Positions 22,515-23,711 of a DNA stretch of 23,711 bases are shown here, piece by piece. Under the pieces are notes generated by a model that saw only the letters and a program-made list of their open reading frames with translations, ran no database searches and had not been told where the DNA came from. Both the position numbers and the translations under genes were made by a program. Source of the DNA: DASQBT01 sp049578545 (GTDB lineage Bacteria > Pseudomonadota > Gammaproteobacteria > Burkholderiales > Thiobacillaceae); assembly GCA_049578545.1 (NCBI GenBank), contig JBAUMF010000002.1:1-23711 (forward strand), read 5' to 3'. Within the stretch, counting starts at the first letter, position 1. Every line of letters begins with the position of its first letter.

Positions 22515-23048
22515 CCCTCACTGCTCAATCACTGGCATGCGCTACGGGCCGGGCAATGCGCATCATCGAAACAAAATCGCCCCAATGCCCTGTATTTTAT
22601 GGATTTTCGGATATACGTCAGTCGCTCAGGTTGTCGGTATCCTGGCCTGGGTGGGAATCTGGGTGCGACTACCCTCGCCTGCGCGGTCACTACCATCCCA
22701 CTTGGTCGGCTGCTCCCTATTGATAAAGCCTCTGTCATTTGACTACAAATTGGGAGGATGGGTCAGCAGATCGGATGCCTTTTCCAGCGAGTCTTCTTTG
22801 GGCACTGTGATCTTGTTCGGTCTGTTTGCGGGTAGTGCCTTGGCCGTTCCTGTTATGGATCTGTCAACGGGCACCCATTTTGACGGCAGCCTTGCGGCGT
22901 GAAGAACTGGACGATCCAGGCGATTGGACTTGACCGCGGGGTGCACAGGATCGACCACCAGCGTAACGCCCTGCACTTCCCGAAAGGGATTTCCCCCCGC
23001 ATTCTGCGAAACGAACTGGCCGGGTGAAAGTCGCGAACTGTGTATGAC
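22515..23048. other. Interval with no intact gene
   Basis: Several frames stay open for 100 codons or more on both strands, but none has a start, ribosome site and recognisable product together. The only protein-like signal is the signal-peptide-like segment listed at 22798-23027. A GGGAGG near 22752 looks like an orphan ribosome site with no well-placed start codon. Confidence 0.4.
22798..23027 (+). pseudogene. Possible remnant of a small exported protein
   Basis: From 22798 one frame reads a signal-peptide-like VILFGLFAGSALA followed by VPVMDLSTGTHFDGSLAA, then stops at 22900. The +2 frame picks up at 22899 as VKNWTIQAIGLDRGVHRI and runs to a TGA at 23025. A single-base change near 22898 would join them. 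There is no charged N-terminus or good start codon. This reading is tentative and the DNA may simply be non-coding. Confidence 0.25.
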
Positions 23049-23107
23049 ATGCCTCGGGGCTTCCCACGGAACTCCACCACAGGGCCCCCGCGGGGGCATC
23101 GAGGCAT
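23049..23107 (-). terminator. Nested palindrome after the PEP-CTERM gene
   Basis: Outer arms ATGCCTCG (23049-23056) and CGAGGCAT (23100-23107) match perfectly and enclose a perfect 14-bp palindrome, GCCCCCGCGGGGGC (23084-23097). On the minus strand this begins about eight bases past the stop codon of the PEP-CTERM gene. There is no T-run, so it could be a terminator or a stabilising 3' structure. Confidence 0.55.
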
Positions 23108-23115
23108 TCCTCTCC

Positions 23116-23589
23116 CTAGCCGAGGAGCTGCCCTTTCTTGTGGTCTTTCTTGCGCAGGCGGAGGCCCACGAGGACGACTCCCACGAGCAGCATCGACCAA
23201 GTCTCGGATTCTGGGACCATTGCCGCCTGTAAGGTTCCACCATAGGAGCCTCCCTTCGTCCCGGTCACCTTACCTGTCACTTCAAACTTGTAATTTCCAC
23301 TGCTTAACGATGGGTCGAGAAAAAAACCATCGACGCTTGTTGTGTCGTTCCAGCTCTGATTATTTGAAGTGTTGGTTAGGGTTATTCCTGATATATCAAT
23401 GCCAACTCTCGGCAGGATGCTAAATGAACTTGCCCATCCAATGAAGTCCGAACTCGAAGTCAATGAAAACGTATAGTCGTTTGTAAAAGAAGTCGAGGAA
23501 GAGAATGTCCTGCCGATATCGATGGAAGTATTGTCAAGAGAGCCTAGGAATCCCGGACCAACTGCATTCGCATTGACGCCAGCACAGAG
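23116..23589 (-). pseudogene. PEP-CTERM sorting-signal protein, 5' end interrupted
   Basis: The C-terminus has the PEP-CTERM layout: VPESETW, a hydrophobic helix (SMLLVGVVLVGLRL) and a basic tail (RKKDHKKG). Such proteins are exported and processed by an exosortase, usually in bacteria that make exopolysaccharide. Here the core Pro is Ser (PES for PEP). The body is Ser/Thr/Asn-rich and beta-like (NTSIDIGRTFSSSTSFTNDYTF). The frame opens only at 23589, after a TAG at 23590-23592, and begins LCAGVNANAVGPG, which looks like the end of a signal peptide with cleavage after ANA. The preceding hydrophobic residues (LSTIA) are in a different frame. A frameshift, true or from sequencing, near 23590 is therefore likely. 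A TTG at 23463 would give a 115-residue form without a signal peptide. Confidence 0.6.
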
Positions 23590-23711
23590 CTATGGTCGAA
23601 AGTGGTGTACAGGCTGACTTGGAAGTGAGTGGTTGAGGCGGTGGAGATTTTTGTTGGACAATTTGATTGTCGAGATCGAAAGACCAACGAAAGGCAACCT
23701 CCACCATGGGT

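Noticed and set aside
22743..23243. 166-codon minus-strand ORF
   Set aside because: It overlaps the end of the PEP-CTERM gene in another frame, has no ribosome site and shows no recognisable domain.

Overview
The window looks like a chromosomal segment of a betaproteobacterium, probably in or near the Nitrosomonadales (inference). The order hemL-thiE-thiD / rubredoxin / pilG-pilH-pilI-pilJ-pilL(chpA), a RegB/RegA-type redox pair, and a PEP-CTERM secreted protein together fit that group. All calls come from reading the sequence and translations; no database search was run.

Layout. (1) 1-1600: a DUF302-like protein, possibly cut by the window edge, then an exported Met/Asn- and Pro/Gln-rich protein built on 96- and 147-bp tandem repeats, closed by a strong bidirectional terminator. 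(2) 1615-4354, minus strand: a tightly overlapping thiD-thiE-hemL operon (thiamine and tetrapyrrole synthesis), divergent from a rubredoxin gene. (3) 4937-13551, plus strand: a Pil-Chp chemosensory operon for type IV pili. PilG and PilH are response regulators and PilI is CheW-like. PilJ is a receptor here stripped of its periplasmic domain. PilL/ChpA is a 1945-residue hybrid kinase that carries an odd 3 x 9-residue Cys-containing repeat. (4) 13927-15762: a 611-residue cytosolic helical-repeat protein without an assigned function. (5) 15816-18326: a RegA-like regulator and RegB-like quinone/redox sensor on the minus strand, divergent from a PCu(A)C copper chaperone. A cluster of TGTCGC/GCGACA half-sites resembling RegA/RegR boxes lies between them. 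(6) 18594-20110: an ECF sigma factor and its zinc-finger anti-sigma factor, divergent from an Hsp20 gene with a convincing sigma-32 promoter and a possible RNA thermometer. (7) 20128-21568: a roughly 1.4-kb island with a small orphan ORF, a vapBC toxin-antitoxin pair and structured non-coding DNA. It is bracketed by matching end sequences that contain a perfect 16-bp inverted repeat and a 12-bp direct repeat. (8) 21610-22491: argB. (9) 22515-23711: decayed-looking DNA and a PEP-CTERM protein whose 5' end is interrupted in frame.

How it fits together: the Pil-Chp genes would control pilus extension and retraction. The Reg pair with PCu(A)C ties redox sensing to copper delivery for cytochrome oxidase. 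The ECF/anti-sigma and Hsp20 block is a stress-response region. The most novel items are the bracketed vapBC island, the RegA-box cluster, the domain-stripped PilJ, the repeat insertion in ChpA, and the two unassigned repeat proteins.
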